In this document: positions 8,010 through 16,737 of the stretch, one piece after another
Layout: each line of letters begins with the position of its first letter
Position numbering within the stretch: the stretch's first letter is position 1
NCBI GenBank assembly: GCA_045106735.1
Contig: JBGCEZ010000075.1
Location: 1 to 34,902 of the forward strand
Source: JBGCEZ01 sp045106735
GTDB taxonomy: Bacteria > Planctomycetota > Phycisphaerae > Phycisphaerales > SM1A02
DNA length: 34,902 nucleotides
Direction: 5' to 3'
The notes under the pieces: model-generated
Told to the model about the DNA's origin: nothing
What the model saw: the letters and a program-made list of their open reading frames with translations, nothing else
The model's database searches: none
Translations under genes and position numbers: made by a program

Positions 8010-9506
8010 TCAATACCGATCGGGCAGCACGACCAGCACCGTCTCGCCGTCGGGGCTCGCGGCTCCGGGCAGTGACACGCTCAAGGCACCGCCCAGCATC
8101 GGCACCGGGAGCCGGCTGTTCAGTGTCCGAAGCCCGCCATCGCGCCACGAAAAGTCGATGGCCAACGTCAGCGTGCCGGTGTCCACGGCGAACGTCGGCG
8201 TGATCTCCAAGCCAACGGTCGGCTGATCCACCGCGGCCGCCCCCGGCTCATCGCGAATGCGGCACGTGTCGCCGATCGCGACCGATGAACGCTGCGACCA
8301 GCGCCGGGTCACGCCCGCCGCGTCCATCAGCCGACGCGCGAAGATTTCGGTGGACGGATCGTAGCGTCGATCGATCGTGTCCCACGTGCCGGGCGGCACC
8401 TGCAAGACCACGACCTGCAGGTTCAGTCCGCGCGGCGCGGTTCGACGCAAAGTGTCGAGCATGCGTCGAAGGTTTCGGTGGGTGGTGGCCGGCGCACTGA
8501 TGATGAGGATGCCATCGCGCTCGGTGATGCGGCCACGCATGCCGCCGGAGCGAGCCCAGCCTTCCGGGTCGACGTGCTCGAGCATGCTTGCGAGCAAGGC
8601 CTCGGCCGGTGAGTTCGCCCGGCGCTCGACGAAGTCTTCCGGCGGCGAAGGCATCGCCCCAAGGACCGACGGCGCGGCGTTCCGGCGTCCGAGTGGCCCA
8701 CGGTCCGGGGCCCGCTCGCCCGCGTCATTCGCGTCGTCCGCATCGCCGTTTCGGGCGTCATCGGCGCCCGGATCCCGAGCGCCTCGATCATCGTCGCCAT
8801 CCTGCTCCGGGGCCGAAGCGTCTGGCCCCGGCGTGCCCGGAGCGCCCGGGGTGCCCGGAGTGGCCATCGACGTTCCGCCGGCTCGCTCGTCCGGGGAGAG
8901 CAGGTCACGCACGTCGTAGACGTCGGACATCATGATGCGGGGCAAGGCCTCGCTCGTCGTCAGCACCATGCGGTCGGCCCAAGGTTCGATCACCGCTCGG
9001 TCGAACTCGTCGCCCACCTGCAGGGCGAGCATCTGCAGCACGCTGAAGGCCGGCAAGGCGTCGGCCCGGACCGAGACGACGGTCCGTTCCTGCACGCGAA
9101 GCTCTCGCAGACTCTCCCAGTCCACGGTAAGTGGGACGCCGTGCACCGTCTCCAGTTCCGTGACGACACGCAGCAGCGGTTGCTCGACCCAGTCGACGGA
9201 AATCCGCGTCCGGTCGAGCTCGTCGATCAGGTCCAGGGCCCGGTCGATCATTCGCGGCGGTGCGGCATCGTCCGCGGGCGAGGCGGTGGCGGTGGCGGTG
9301 GCGGTGGCCGAGGCCGTGGCCGGGTCGGTGACCGTGGCCGCGGGCGAGGCCGGGGTGGTGGCGTCTGTCGCGGTGGAGGTGGGCCTGGCCACCGGGGACG
9401 ACGCAACCGCAGCCGCCGACCAGCCGAGGCTGGCCGCGAGCACCAGGCCGATCGCGGGACGAGGATCGAGCGGGCCGGTGAGCGACGACGGCATGGCGAT
9501 GGTCAT
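8010..9506 (-). CDS. exported secretin/STN-like protein of unknown role
   Basis: A 498-residue protein starting MTIAMPSSLTG, with a signal-peptide-like hydrophobic stretch (about residues 16-36, ending AVASSPVA). It is followed by an Ala/Thr/Pro-rich linker that includes a run encoded by a hexamer repeat near 9285-9317. Residues about 90-210 (RISVDWVEQPLLRVVTELE, VPLTVDWESL, ALPAFSVLQMLALQVG, VLTTSEAL, YDVRDLL) match the secretin/TonB short N-terminal (STN) fold. A long Asp/Gly/Pro-rich spacer follows. The C-terminal part (LLASMLEHVDPEGW, GILIISAPATTHRNLRRML, then strands PTVGLEITPTFAVDTGTLTLAIDF) resembles the N1 and secretin-like region, but no full pore-forming secretin domain is evident. 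Likely periplasmic or outer membrane. No type II secretion partners are nearby. Confidence 0.65.
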   Translation of the reverse strand: MTIAMPSSLTGPLDPRPAIGLVLAASLGWSAAAVASSPVARPTSTATDATTPASPAATVTDPATASATATATATASPADDAAPPRMIDRALDLIDELDRTRISVDWVEQPLLRVVTELETVHGVPLTVDWESLRELRVQERTVVSVRADALPAFSVLQMLALQVGDEFDRAVIEPWADRMVLTTSEALPRIMMSDVYDVRDLLSPDERAGGTSMATPGTPGAPGTPGPDASAPEQDGDDDRGARDPGADDARNGDADDANDAGERAPDRGPLGRRNAAPSVLGAMPSPPEDFVERRANSPAEALLASMLEHVDPEGWARSGGMRGRITERDGILIISAPATTHRNLRRMLDTLRRTAPRGLNLQVVVLQVPPGTWDTIDRRYDPSTEIFARRLMDAAGVTRRWSQRSSVAIGDTCRIRDEPGAAAVDQPTVGLEITPTFAVDTGTLTLAIDFSWRDGGLRTLNSRLPVPMLGGALSVSLPGAASPDGETVLVVLPDRY

Positions 9507-9679
9507 GACTGATTCAGTTCCTGGCGGCGACGGAATGGGGGCCGCGTCCCCTGCGGATCGTCCGATGCCCAGCCTCAGCAGAAGTTCCCGCCGGGGTCTT
9601 GGGACGGCGGGCACCCGGGGTCCTGGAACAGCGGGCATCCCGGCCAGGTGAACGGCATGTGACCGCCGACGGCCTGACT

Positions 9680-10417
9680 CTACGCCCGCGGCGCCCCTGC
9701 CCCCAAGCAGGTCCCGACCATGCGTTCAGCAATGGTCGACCGAGGGCCGGGAAGCTGGTCCGGCGGGCACCATCGCAATTCGTCGTACTCGTCGCTGCCG
9801 TCGGCCTCCTGCTGCCCGGCGGCGAGCCGAAAGACCATTTCCCAGCAGTGAAGCTGTTCGTCCAGCAGCATCGCGATCGGCACTGGCTCCCCGCGGGGCC
9901 GCCAGCCGGTTTCTTCGAAGAGCTCTCGCACGACGGTGGTGGCCGCCGACTCGCCCGGCTCGACGGTGCCGCCGGGAGCGAACTCCCAGCAGCCGGGATA
10001 GCCCGCGACCCACGCGGCCCGCTTGCCCATGAGCACTTGGCCGCCGCGCCACGTGATGCCCTTGGCCCCGAGTGGCCGCATGCCGAGATCGAAGTCCGCG
10101 TCCTGCACCGCGTAGTAGCGGTAGCTCGACTCGGCGAGGTGCACGGTGGCTCCGCCGTGGCCGTTGCGATGCACGCCAAGAACCTGCAGCACCGGCCCGT
10201 CGAAGGCGGCCGGCACGCGCTCGCAGAACAGCGCCCAACGTTCGTCGACCTCGGCCACCCGTGGCGACTCCGGCACGAACGGACCGGACACCATGTGCAC
10301 GACCGGCGGCCGCCGCAGCATGATCGCCCGGTGCCCCCGCGTACGCGGATCACCAGTCGTCACGCGGCGGACACCGCCGGCCGTGCCGTCGTCGTCGCCG
10401 TGGACCGGTTGGCTCAC
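9680..10417 (-). CDS. Nudix hydrolase family protein
   Basis: A 245-residue protein with a full Nudix box at residues 150-172 (G-x5-E-x7-R-E-L-x-E-E-x-G-W), the Mg2+ and nucleoside-diphosphate-X binding motif. A hydrophobic strand and the WEFAPGG string precede it, as is usual. The roughly 120-residue N-terminal extension, with YRYYAVQDADFDLGMRPLGAKG, is longer than in minimal Nudix enzymes and may set specificity. The GTG start at 10417 overlaps the TGA stop of the upstream aldehyde dehydrogenase (GTGA), indicating translational coupling. ADP-sugar or NADH-type substrates are possible given the NAD-dependent neighbour, but the sequence does not decide this. Confidence 0.88.
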   Translation of the reverse strand: MSQPVHGDDDGTAGGVRRVTTGDPRTRGHRAIMLRRPPVVHMVSGPFVPESPRVAEVDERWALFCERVPAAFDGPVLQVLGVHRNGHGGATVHLAESSYRYYAVQDADFDLGMRPLGAKGITWRGGQVLMGKRAAWVAGYPGCWEFAPGGTVEPGESAATTVVRELFEETGWRPRGEPVPIAMLLDEQLHCWEMVFRLAAGQQEADGSDEYDELRWCPPDQLPGPRSTIAERMVGTCLGAGAPRA

Positions 10418-11961
10418 CCGAAGGTGATGCCCTGGGCCAGCGGCAGGTCATCGCCCCAGTTGAGGGTGCAGGTCTGCCGCCGCATATACGCCTTCCACGC
10501 GTCGCTGCCCGACTCGCGGCCGCCGCCGGTGTCCTTCTCGCCGCCGAACGCGCCGCCGATTTCCGCGCCGCTGGTGCCGATGTTCACGTTCGCAATGCCA
10601 CAGTCGCTGCCGGCGTGCGAGAGGAAACGCTCGGCCGAGCGGAAGGAGTCGGTGAAGATCGCGCTCGAGAGGCCTTGGTCGACCGAGTTCTGCTCGGCGA
10701 TCGCGTCCTCGAGTTCGTCGTACTCCATGACGTAGAGAATCGGGGCGAAGGTCTCGTCCTTGACGATCTTGGGGCTCGCACCCTTGGGCACGCGGATGAT
10801 CGTCGGCTCGACGTAGTGGCCGGGCTGATCGGCGAACTTCGCGATCCCGTCCACCCCGCCGCACAGGACTTCGCAGCCCTCGGCGATGGCCTGCTCGATG
10901 GCCGCCTGCATCGCGTCGACCGACGCCTGGTTGATGAGCGGCCCCATCAGGGTGCCCTCGGCCAGCGGATCGCCGATCGGCACCTGCTTGTAGCCCTTGA
11001 CGAGCCGGCCGAGCAGATCGTCGACGATGCTCGAGTGCACGAACAGGCGACGGGTCGAGGTGCAGCGCTGGCCGGCGGTGCCGACGGCGCCGAACACCAC
11101 ACCGCGGGTGACGAGGTCGATGTCCGCGCTGGGCTCGATGATGATGGCGTTGTTGCCGCCGAGTTCGAGGAGCGAGCGACCGAGGCGTTCGGCCACCTTC
11201 GCGCCGACGATCCGGCCCATGCGGCACGACCCGGTCGCGCTGATCAGCGGCAGGCGACGGTCGGCGGTCATGGCCTCGCCGATCTCGAGGTCTTCACCGA
11301 TCACCAGGCCGAAGATGTCGCACGGGTCGCCCTGCTTGGGCGAGAACAGCTCTTGGCTGCGCATCACGTCGTGGGCAATGTTGGTCATGGCGATCGACGA
11401 GAGCGGCGTCACCAGGCTGGGCTTCCAGACGTTGGCGTTGCCGCAGACGGCCGAGACCATGGCGTTCCAGGCCCACACGGCGACCGGGAAGTTGAACGCA
11501 CTGATGATGCCGATGGTGCCGACCGGATGCCACTGCTCGTACATCCGGTGCTGCGGACGCTCGGAGTGCATGGACAGGCCGTAGAGCTGGCGGCTCAGGC
11601 CGACCGAGAAGTCCGCAATGTCGATGCACTCGACGACTTCGCCGATGCCTTCGGGCTTGATCTTGCCCATCTCGAGCGACACGAGGGCGCCGATCGCATC
11701 GGCCTGTTCGCGGTAGGCGTTGCCGATCCGCCGGACGATCTCGCCCCGCTTGGGGGCCGGCAGCATGCGCCACTCGCGCTGGACGAGCATCGATCGCTCG
11801 ACCTGGGCGTCGTAGTCGGCCCGCGACTGCAGCGACACGGCGGCGATCGGCTGGCCGGTGGACGGGCTGACGCTGACGATGTGGTCGCCGGTGGCGTTGG
11901 CCGCATCGGTCACGCGGGGATCGGAGAAGAGGTCGATTCGATCAAGGACTGAGGTACTCAT
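10414..11961 (-). CDS. ALDH7-family NAD-dependent aldehyde dehydrogenase (alpha-aminoadipic semialdehyde dehydrogenase-like)
   Basis: A 515-residue cytoplasmic dehydrogenase. Catalytic residues are in place: Cys300 in GQRCTSTRR, the general base Glu266 in LLELGGNN, and the oxyanion Asn157 in SAFNFPV. The ELGGNNAIII string and IISAFNFPVAVWAWN are typical of the ALDH7 (antiquitin) group, which oxidises alpha-aminoadipic semialdehyde / piperideine-6-carboxylate in lysine breakdown; related members act on other aldehydes, including osmoprotection and detoxification. The Rossmann turn reads ISATGSCRMG. No other lysine-catabolism gene is nearby, so substrate assignment rests on family resemblance. 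ATG 11961 is the natural start. The gene is the first of a two-gene unit with the Nudix hydrolase. Confidence 0.92.
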   Translation of the reverse strand: MSTSVLDRIDLFSDPRVTDAANATGDHIVSVSPSTGQPIAAVSLQSRADYDAQVERSMLVQREWRMLPAPKRGEIVRRIGNAYREQADAIGALVSLEMGKIKPEGIGEVVECIDIADFSVGLSRQLYGLSMHSERPQHRMYEQWHPVGTIGIISAFNFPVAVWAWNAMVSAVCGNANVWKPSLVTPLSSIAMTNIAHDVMRSQELFSPKQGDPCDIFGLVIGEDLEIGEAMTADRRLPLISATGSCRMGRIVGAKVAERLGRSLLELGGNNAIIIEPSADIDLVTRGVVFGAVGTAGQRCTSTRRLFVHSSIVDDLLGRLVKGYKQVPIGDPLAEGTLMGPLINQASVDAMQAAIEQAIAEGCEVLCGGVDGIAKFADQPGHYVEPTIIRVPKGASPKIVKDETFAPILYVMEYDELEDAIAEQNSVDQGLSSAIFTDSFRSAERFLSHAGSDCGIANVNIGTSGAEIGGAFGGEKDTGGGRESGSDAWKAYMRRQTCTLNWGDDLPLAQGITFG

Positions 11962-12150
11962 GGCCGGATCGTAGCAGGCCCGGAGCGGCGTCGGCTGCGT
12001 GGGAGGCCGCTGGCTCTGGGGGCCCGCGGGACCGAGCCCACGAGGTGACCGGGCGGCACCCGTACGACGTCCAGACGATGGGCACGCGACCGACCAAACA
12101 CGTCCGGAAGACCGCGGACCGACGTGCTCCTATCCCCAAGCGAAGCCCGA

Positions 12151-12175
12151 CCGTCGCCCAGCAAATGGGCGACGG
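12151..12175 (-). terminator. strong hairpin downstream of the serine hydrolase gene
   Basis: A perfect 10-bp stem CCGTCGCCCA/TGGGCGACGG with a 5-nt loop lies about 65 nt beyond the serine hydrolase stop and upstream of the dehydrogenase gene. There is no T run on either side, so it may be a U-less terminator or an mRNA 3' end stabiliser. Confidence 0.4.
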
Positions 12176-12203
12176 CCGGGGACCGTGGGTCACAGGATTG
12201 ACG

Positions 12204-12239
12204 TCGAGGCTGGCGTCGGGGCTGGCGACAGGACCGGCG
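12204..12239 (-). repeat. 12-bp tandem repeat, 3 degenerate copies
   Basis: In the direction of the upstream gene the units read CGCCGGTCCTGT, CGCCAGCCCCGA and CGCCAGCCTCGA (plus-strand positions 12228-12239, 12216-12227, 12204-12215). The array starts one base after the stop codon of the serine hydrolase gene. CGCCAG followed by T/C and C is shared with the unit at 7281. Confidence 0.75.
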
Positions 12240-12240
12240 A

Positions 12241-14934
12241 TCAGCCCGCCGGGTCGTGCTTGCGGAAGATGTCGCCGCCGAACTCCGGATCCCACTCGAC
12301 GGTCTCGAACTCCCGCACGACGCGGCCGAGCACCGCATTCTGCGTCACGATGCGCATCGGCAGCATGACGCCCCCGTGCGATTCGTATCGCTCGAACGTG
12401 ACGGTCTGAGCCAACGAACCCAGGCGCGGCACCACCACCGTGCCGGCTACTTCGTACACAAGCCCGTCGTCCACGCCGATCTCGATGGTGCGCGAACTGC
12501 CGTCTTCCAGGCGGGCCTGCACCACGTAGCGGGCCCCGCCATCGCGATCCACCCGATCAATGACCGCGAAGGACGCGTAGAGCGCTTCCCAATCGGCCAT
12601 GTGCAAGACGGGGCTGGCCATGAGGACGCCGGGGATGATGCTGCGGTCCATGACTTCAAACGTGCCGAAGCTCGTGTCGGCCCACACCCGGTCGGCAAAC
12701 ATGCCGCTCTCGATCCAGCCATGCACGCCAAGATCCATGCGATCGCGCATCCGGTCGTAGCCGGCCAGGTCCAGGGTGGCGACGCCGCCGAAGCCTTGGT
12801 TGTCCGCACTGAAGGGCCCACGCATGCGGAGCCCGATTCGCTTTTCCCACTCCTCCCGGCCCTGGGAAGCCTGGACGATGAGGATCAAGTCCTCCATCGT
12901 CGGCAGTGCGCCTCCCGCGACAACCACACGGTCAGCGCGCACCTGCTCACCCGGTTCATTGATGACGAGGGCGACGACGTTGGCCTCGCCCGCAACGTTG
13001 CCCGCCGCGGCATCCGCGTCAGCATCGGCGGCATCCGCCCGGACGAACTCAACGGTGACGCGATCGGTGGCCCGCAGCGACCACCGTCCGTCATCGTTGG
13101 GAGCGCCGAGGGCCAGCGCCGGCTGCCCAGGAATCTCCACCGTCAATCGATTGTCGACGATTCGCACTTCGAAGACGACGTCGGCGCCGTCCGGCGAATA
13201 GCGGCCGAGGTACGGGGCCATTTCTTCAAGCGGCATGTCGAGCGGGTACATCCGACCCTCTCGCAGCCACTCAAGGTTCATCCCGCCCTGATGCAGCACC
13301 ATCGACAGCGGCCCCTCGTCGTCTTCGACGAAGCTCACTTCGATCTGCGGGAATCCCTCGAAGGCTCGCCGGCCCGTGTCCGGATCGGGAGCCGCGAGGG
13401 TGAAGACGATCTGCCCGGGCACGTCCACGCGGAGGGCGCCGTCGCGCACAAAGACTTCGACCGGCTTGCCGAAGGCGGAGACCGCGTCGTACGTGCCGGC
13501 GAATCGATCGAGGTTGGTTTCCGCTGGACCGTCGGCCCCGGCGTCGCCACCATCTTCCGACGTCGATCGCGGATCGAGCAAGCCGGCGAGAATGATCTCG
13601 GTGGCCTGCGAGACAAAAGGCGTCCCGTCGAGATTGGCCATGATCGCCCAGCCGATGCCGTCGTCCGGCAACAGACCAGCCGCGGCCGAGAAACCGTCAA
13701 TGTTGCCACCGTGTTCGACCATTCGGCGACCGCGCGATTCGCGGATCATCCAGCCGAGGCCGTACCCCATGCCGGGACCCATGGAGTTGCGTTCGGTCCA
13801 CATGTCATCAAGCGCCTCGGCGGCGAACACACGCGTGCCGTCTTCGGCCACACCGCCGCGCACGAGGCATGCAATCCATTCGGCCATGTCGGTCGCGGTC
13901 GAATTGACCGCCCCCGCCGGGGCGATCGCCGCCAGGTCGCGAATCGTCGTTCGCTGCCACCAGCCCTCGGCGTCACTCGAATCCAAAACGATCTCGTCCG
14001 GATCCATCCACGGCAGGATCGGCTGCTCGTCGGCATCGCGTGGGTGCCACGGATCGATGCGGTGGCGCTTGTAGCCGGTCGCCGGATGTCGGTTGCCGGC
14101 CGATTCACGGAGCATGTCCGTGGCGACGCCAGTGTCCGTGAGCTTGAGCGGCCGGAGGACCCGCGTTTGCAACTGGTCGGCCCAGGCAACGCGAGTGACT
14201 TCCTGAATCATCTGCCCGGCGGCCAGGAAACACACGTTCTGGTAGTTGAAGCCGGTGCGAAAATCGTCGACCGGTTCGGCCCGGGCAAAGGCCTCGCGGA
14301 TGTCGTCCCAGTCGGCGTACCCGCCGTACCAAAGCAAATCGGTCCGCATCACGCCGCTGCGATGACAGAGCAGGTCTTCCATCGTCGCCTGCTCGTTGGC
14401 CGCTTCGTCGTGGAAACGAAACTCAGGGAGCCGGTCGGCCACGCGGGTGGCCAGCGGCAACTGACCCTCGTGCGCCAGGCTCGCGGCAATCAGCCCCGTC
14501 ATGCTCTTGGTGTGCGAGCCGATGGCGAAAACGGTGTCGGCGTCGACCGAGTCGCCGTCGGTCAGATTCCGGACGCCCAGCCCGGTCGTCAGGACCGGCC
14601 GGCCATCAACAACGATCGCCAGGCCGGCGCCGGGGACGTGCGTTTCCTTCATGGCTTCGGTCAGTCGGTCGACGATCTCGGCGAGGCGGGCGTCGAGGTC
14701 CGTGATGGCGGCGGCGTCAGCGGCCCCCGGGTCGACGGCGACGGCCGCGTCTTGGGAAGCCGTGCGGGTGGCGGCGTCGGCGGACACGGGCCCGGTCGAG
14801 GCCAAGAGCACGCCCGCGGCGGCGAGCGACGCCAATCGAAGGGTCGCTCGCCGGCCAGACCGGCGGAAAACTGGTGTGGCGCGGCGCACTTGAGGCATCT
14901 GTTCGGGCATCTGGTCGACCATCTGATCGGGCAT
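12241..14934 (-). CDS. exported serine hydrolase (beta-lactamase / penicillin-binding-protein-like) with long C-terminal extension
   Basis: An 897-residue protein. It starts at ATG 14934 (GAGGAG about 8 nt upstream), with a twin-arginine-poor but Arg-rich leader and hydrophobic segment at about residues 33-50. The class C beta-lactamase/D-alanyl esterase domain (about 78-500) has nucleophile S140-x-x-K143 in IGSHTKS, the Y231-x-N233 motif, and H408-G-G in place of K-T-G, which favours an esterase or peptidase over a beta-lactamase. Residues about 500-660 hold two lipocalin-like segments (LDRFAGTYD, APYLGRYSPDG) of the kind that follow such domains. The final roughly 220 residues (WEKRIGLRMRGPF to GGDIFRKHDPAG) have strands resembling outer-membrane lipoprotein carrier folds. 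Probably periplasmic. The gene stands alone between fliA and the dehydrogenase. Confidence 0.85.
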   Translation of the reverse strand: MPDQMVDQMPEQMPQVRRATPVFRRSGRRATLRLASLAAAGVLLASTGPVSADAATRTASQDAAVAVDPGAADAAAITDLDARLAEIVDRLTEAMKETHVPGAGLAIVVDGRPVLTTGLGVRNLTDGDSVDADTVFAIGSHTKSMTGLIAASLAHEGQLPLATRVADRLPEFRFHDEAANEQATMEDLLCHRSGVMRTDLLWYGGYADWDDIREAFARAEPVDDFRTGFNYQNVCFLAAGQMIQEVTRVAWADQLQTRVLRPLKLTDTGVATDMLRESAGNRHPATGYKRHRIDPWHPRDADEQPILPWMDPDEIVLDSSDAEGWWQRTTIRDLAAIAPAGAVNSTATDMAEWIACLVRGGVAEDGTRVFAAEALDDMWTERNSMGPGMGYGLGWMIRESRGRRMVEHGGNIDGFSAAAGLLPDDGIGWAIMANLDGTPFVSQATEIILAGLLDPRSTSEDGGDAGADGPAETNLDRFAGTYDAVSAFGKPVEVFVRDGALRVDVPGQIVFTLAAPDPDTGRRAFEGFPQIEVSFVEDDEGPLSMVLHQGGMNLEWLREGRMYPLDMPLEEMAPYLGRYSPDGADVVFEVRIVDNRLTVEIPGQPALALGAPNDDGRWSLRATDRVTVEFVRADAADADADAAAGNVAGEANVVALVINEPGEQVRADRVVVAGGALPTMEDLILIVQASQGREEWEKRIGLRMRGPFSADNQGFGGVATLDLAGYDRMRDRMDLGVHGWIESGMFADRVWADTSFGTFEVMDRSIIPGVLMASPVLHMADWEALYASFAVIDRVDRDGGARYVVQARLEDGSSRTIEIGVDDGLVYEVAGTVVVPRLGSLAQTVTFERYESHGGVMLPMRIVTQNAVLGRVVREFETVEWDPEFGGDIFRKHDPAG

Positions 14935-15070
14935 TCGGGGCGTCTCCTCGGGGGACCGGACCGCCGGGAGGCGGGGTCCGGGAAGCCAAGCATTCAATAC
15001 CGCCGCCCCTCGAGGTGCAAGGCGGCCCGAGAATCCTCCGAACGGCGAGCCCAGCACGGGGACGGCGTCC

Positions 15071-15111
15071 AACGAACACGGGGCGGCGACCCGAATTGGA
15101 TCGCCGCCCCG
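15071..15111 (-). terminator. rho-independent terminator of fliA / the flagellar block
   Basis: An 11-bp perfect stem (15079-15089 with 15101-15111; CGGGGCGGCGA/TCGCCGCCCCG) with an 11-nt loop is followed on the minus strand by TGTTCGTT. It lies 60 nt downstream of the fliA stop codon and before the serine hydrolase gene. Confidence 0.6.
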
Positions 15112-15170
15112 CTGGACGGTCATGGCTTCTTCTCCGCGAAGGCGAAGCAGCCGAGTGCAATGGCGGGAAC

Positions 15171-16532
15171 TCAGTCCGCCGGCTTGGCCGGGGCGAATTC
15201 CTTGTCGCGGTGCAGCATCTGGGCCTTGAGGCGGGCCAGGATCGACGAGTGCATCTGGCTGACGCGGCTCTCGGAGAGGTCGAGGGTCGTCCCGATCTCC
15301 TTCATCGTCATGTTCTCGTAGTAGTAGAGGACGACGATCAGGCGTTCGGCCCGGGACAGGCCCTTGGTCACCAGCGTCTTCAGATCACCCCGCTGCAGCT
15401 CCTTGAGGGGGCTGGACTGCTTGGTGTCCTTGATGACGTCGATCTCGCGGATGTCCTTGCTGGAATCCGTTTCGTACCACTTGCGGTCGAGTGAGTGCGT
15501 GGTCACCGGGTTGGCGTCGCGGACGATCTTGCGGAACTCCGCTTCGTCAACGCCCAGCCGATCACAGAGTTCGGCGTCGGTGGGCTTGCGACCGAACTCA
15601 ACTTCGAGCGCCTTCCGGGCCTTCTCGACCTTCGAGGTCCGAGCCCGGACGAGGCGCGGGACCCAGTCCATCGCCCGCAGCTCATCGAAGATCGCTCCGC
15701 GGACCCGCTGGTTGCAAAAGGTCTCGAACTTGACGCCACGGGACAGATCGAACGCGTCGATCGAGTCCATCAGGCCGAAGTTCGCCGCCTGGATGAGGTC
15801 ATCGACGTCGACTTCGCCCGGCAGGCGAGCGTGCATGCGCTCGGCCAGGTACCGAGCGGTGTCGGAGTAGTGCAGCATGAGCTGGTTGCGAAGGTCCTCC
15901 GTCGGCGCCTTCTTGTATTCGATCCACACGAGCATGATCCGCTCGTCACGGGCGATCTGCTCGGCGGTGCGCGGACGGCCGCGGTTCACGGTGACCGGCT
16001 TGGCCGCGGCCACGGCTCCGATCGCAGCTCCGTTCGCGGCACCGTTGGCATTTGCTTCGGCCGTGGCGGCGTCCGCATCGGCAGGATCGGCAGCGTCGCC
16101 GGCATCGGTGTCGCCGTCCGCCTCCATGTCGGCGGGTGCGTCAGCATCGACGCCGACGTCCTCGATCCGATCGGCGGCGTCGACTTCGTACACCGTTGCA
16201 TCATCAATATCGATGGCGTCATCGTCGGCCTCGACATCGACGGACTCGATATCGACGGACTCGATATCGACGGACATCGTCGCGTCGTCGGTCGACTGGT
16301 CTTCGCCGTCCGCGGTCAGCGTGGCCACTCCGGCCGACGCCTCCGATTCCAGGGCTTGCCCCAGGTCGCCGATTCGGCCGACGACAGCGTCGATCGCATC
16401 AACGGGGTCGGGCATGACATTCGTGGACGGCTCCCGCGACGCAGACTTCTTGGGCCCCGGAGCTCGCGGAGTACGCGTGCTTCGAGTCGCAGATTTCGTC
16501 GTGGACGTCGCTTCGCTGCTTCGCCTTGGCAT
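15171..16532 (-). CDS. fliA: flagellar sigma factor FliA (sigma-28) with a long acidic N-terminal extension
   Basis: A 453-residue RNA polymerase sigma factor for late flagellar genes. The C-terminal 255 residues match FliA in length and order: region 2 (LPGEVDVDDLIQAANFGLMD, FETFCNQRVRGAIFDELR, MDWVPR), region 3 (ALEVEFGRKPTDAELCDRLG) and region 4 helix-turn-helix (MTMKEIGTTLDLSESRVSQMHSSILARLK). About 190 residues precede this core: a Ser/Thr/Arg-rich start, then a strongly acidic stretch with three copies of a 15-bp in-frame repeat (16231-16275) giving SVDIE units. ATG 16532 has AGGGAGA at a 7-nt spacing. An internal Met at residue 200 would give a protein of normal length, so the extension needs confirming. 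A -10-like TATACT (minus strand, 16642-16647) lies upstream. No flgM is present. Confidence 0.93.
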   Translation of the reverse strand: MPRRSSEATSTTKSATRSTRTPRAPGPKKSASREPSTNVMPDPVDAIDAVVGRIGDLGQALESEASAGVATLTADGEDQSTDDATMSVDIESVDIESVDVEADDDAIDIDDATVYEVDAADRIEDVGVDADAPADMEADGDTDAGDAADPADADAATAEANANGAANGAAIGAVAAAKPVTVNRGRPRTAEQIARDERIMLVWIEYKKAPTEDLRNQLMLHYSDTARYLAERMHARLPGEVDVDDLIQAANFGLMDSIDAFDLSRGVKFETFCNQRVRGAIFDELRAMDWVPRLVRARTSKVEKARKALEVEFGRKPTDAELCDRLGVDEAEFRKIVRDANPVTTHSLDRKWYETDSSKDIREIDVIKDTKQSSPLKELQRGDLKTLVTKGLSRAERLIVVLYYYENMTMKEIGTTLDLSESRVSQMHSSILARLKAQMLHRDKEFAPAKPAD

Positions 16533-16698
16533 TGGTCATCTCCCTGACCAGTCACTCGTCATCTTGAGTTCGGCTAGCGTCATGCCAGCCTCGCGCTTCT
16601 GTCGCACATGGCAACAGATGAATGCGCTTGAAGATGCAGCGAGTATACGGGTCATCAACCCCCCGGCACAGAAAACTGTCGTGTGCCGTCATCCACGG

Positions 16699-16716
16699 CC
16701 TGCGCATCAGCGCAGG
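16699..16716 (-). terminator. hairpin between the small membrane protein gene and fliA
   Basis: A perfect 7-bp stem CCTGCGC/GCGCAGG with a 4-nt loop lies about 20 nt after the stop codon at 16738. A TTTT occurs some 25 nt later, too far for a classical terminator. It may reduce read-through so that fliA depends partly on its own promoter. Confidence 0.35.
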
Positions 16717-16737
16717 ACTTGCGCACGGTGTCCGGGT

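Noticed and set aside
12256..15321. Very long plus-strand open frame (over 1000 codons) opposite the serine hydrolase gene
   Set aside because: It is the mirror of a real minus-strand gene in GC-rich DNA. The product has no recognisable motif, while the minus strand has S-x-x-K, Y-x-N and H-G-G in order.
16642..16647. TATACT as a definite fliA promoter
   Set aside because: It is a good -10 match, but no -35 element lies 16-18 bp upstream, so it is only mentioned under fliA.
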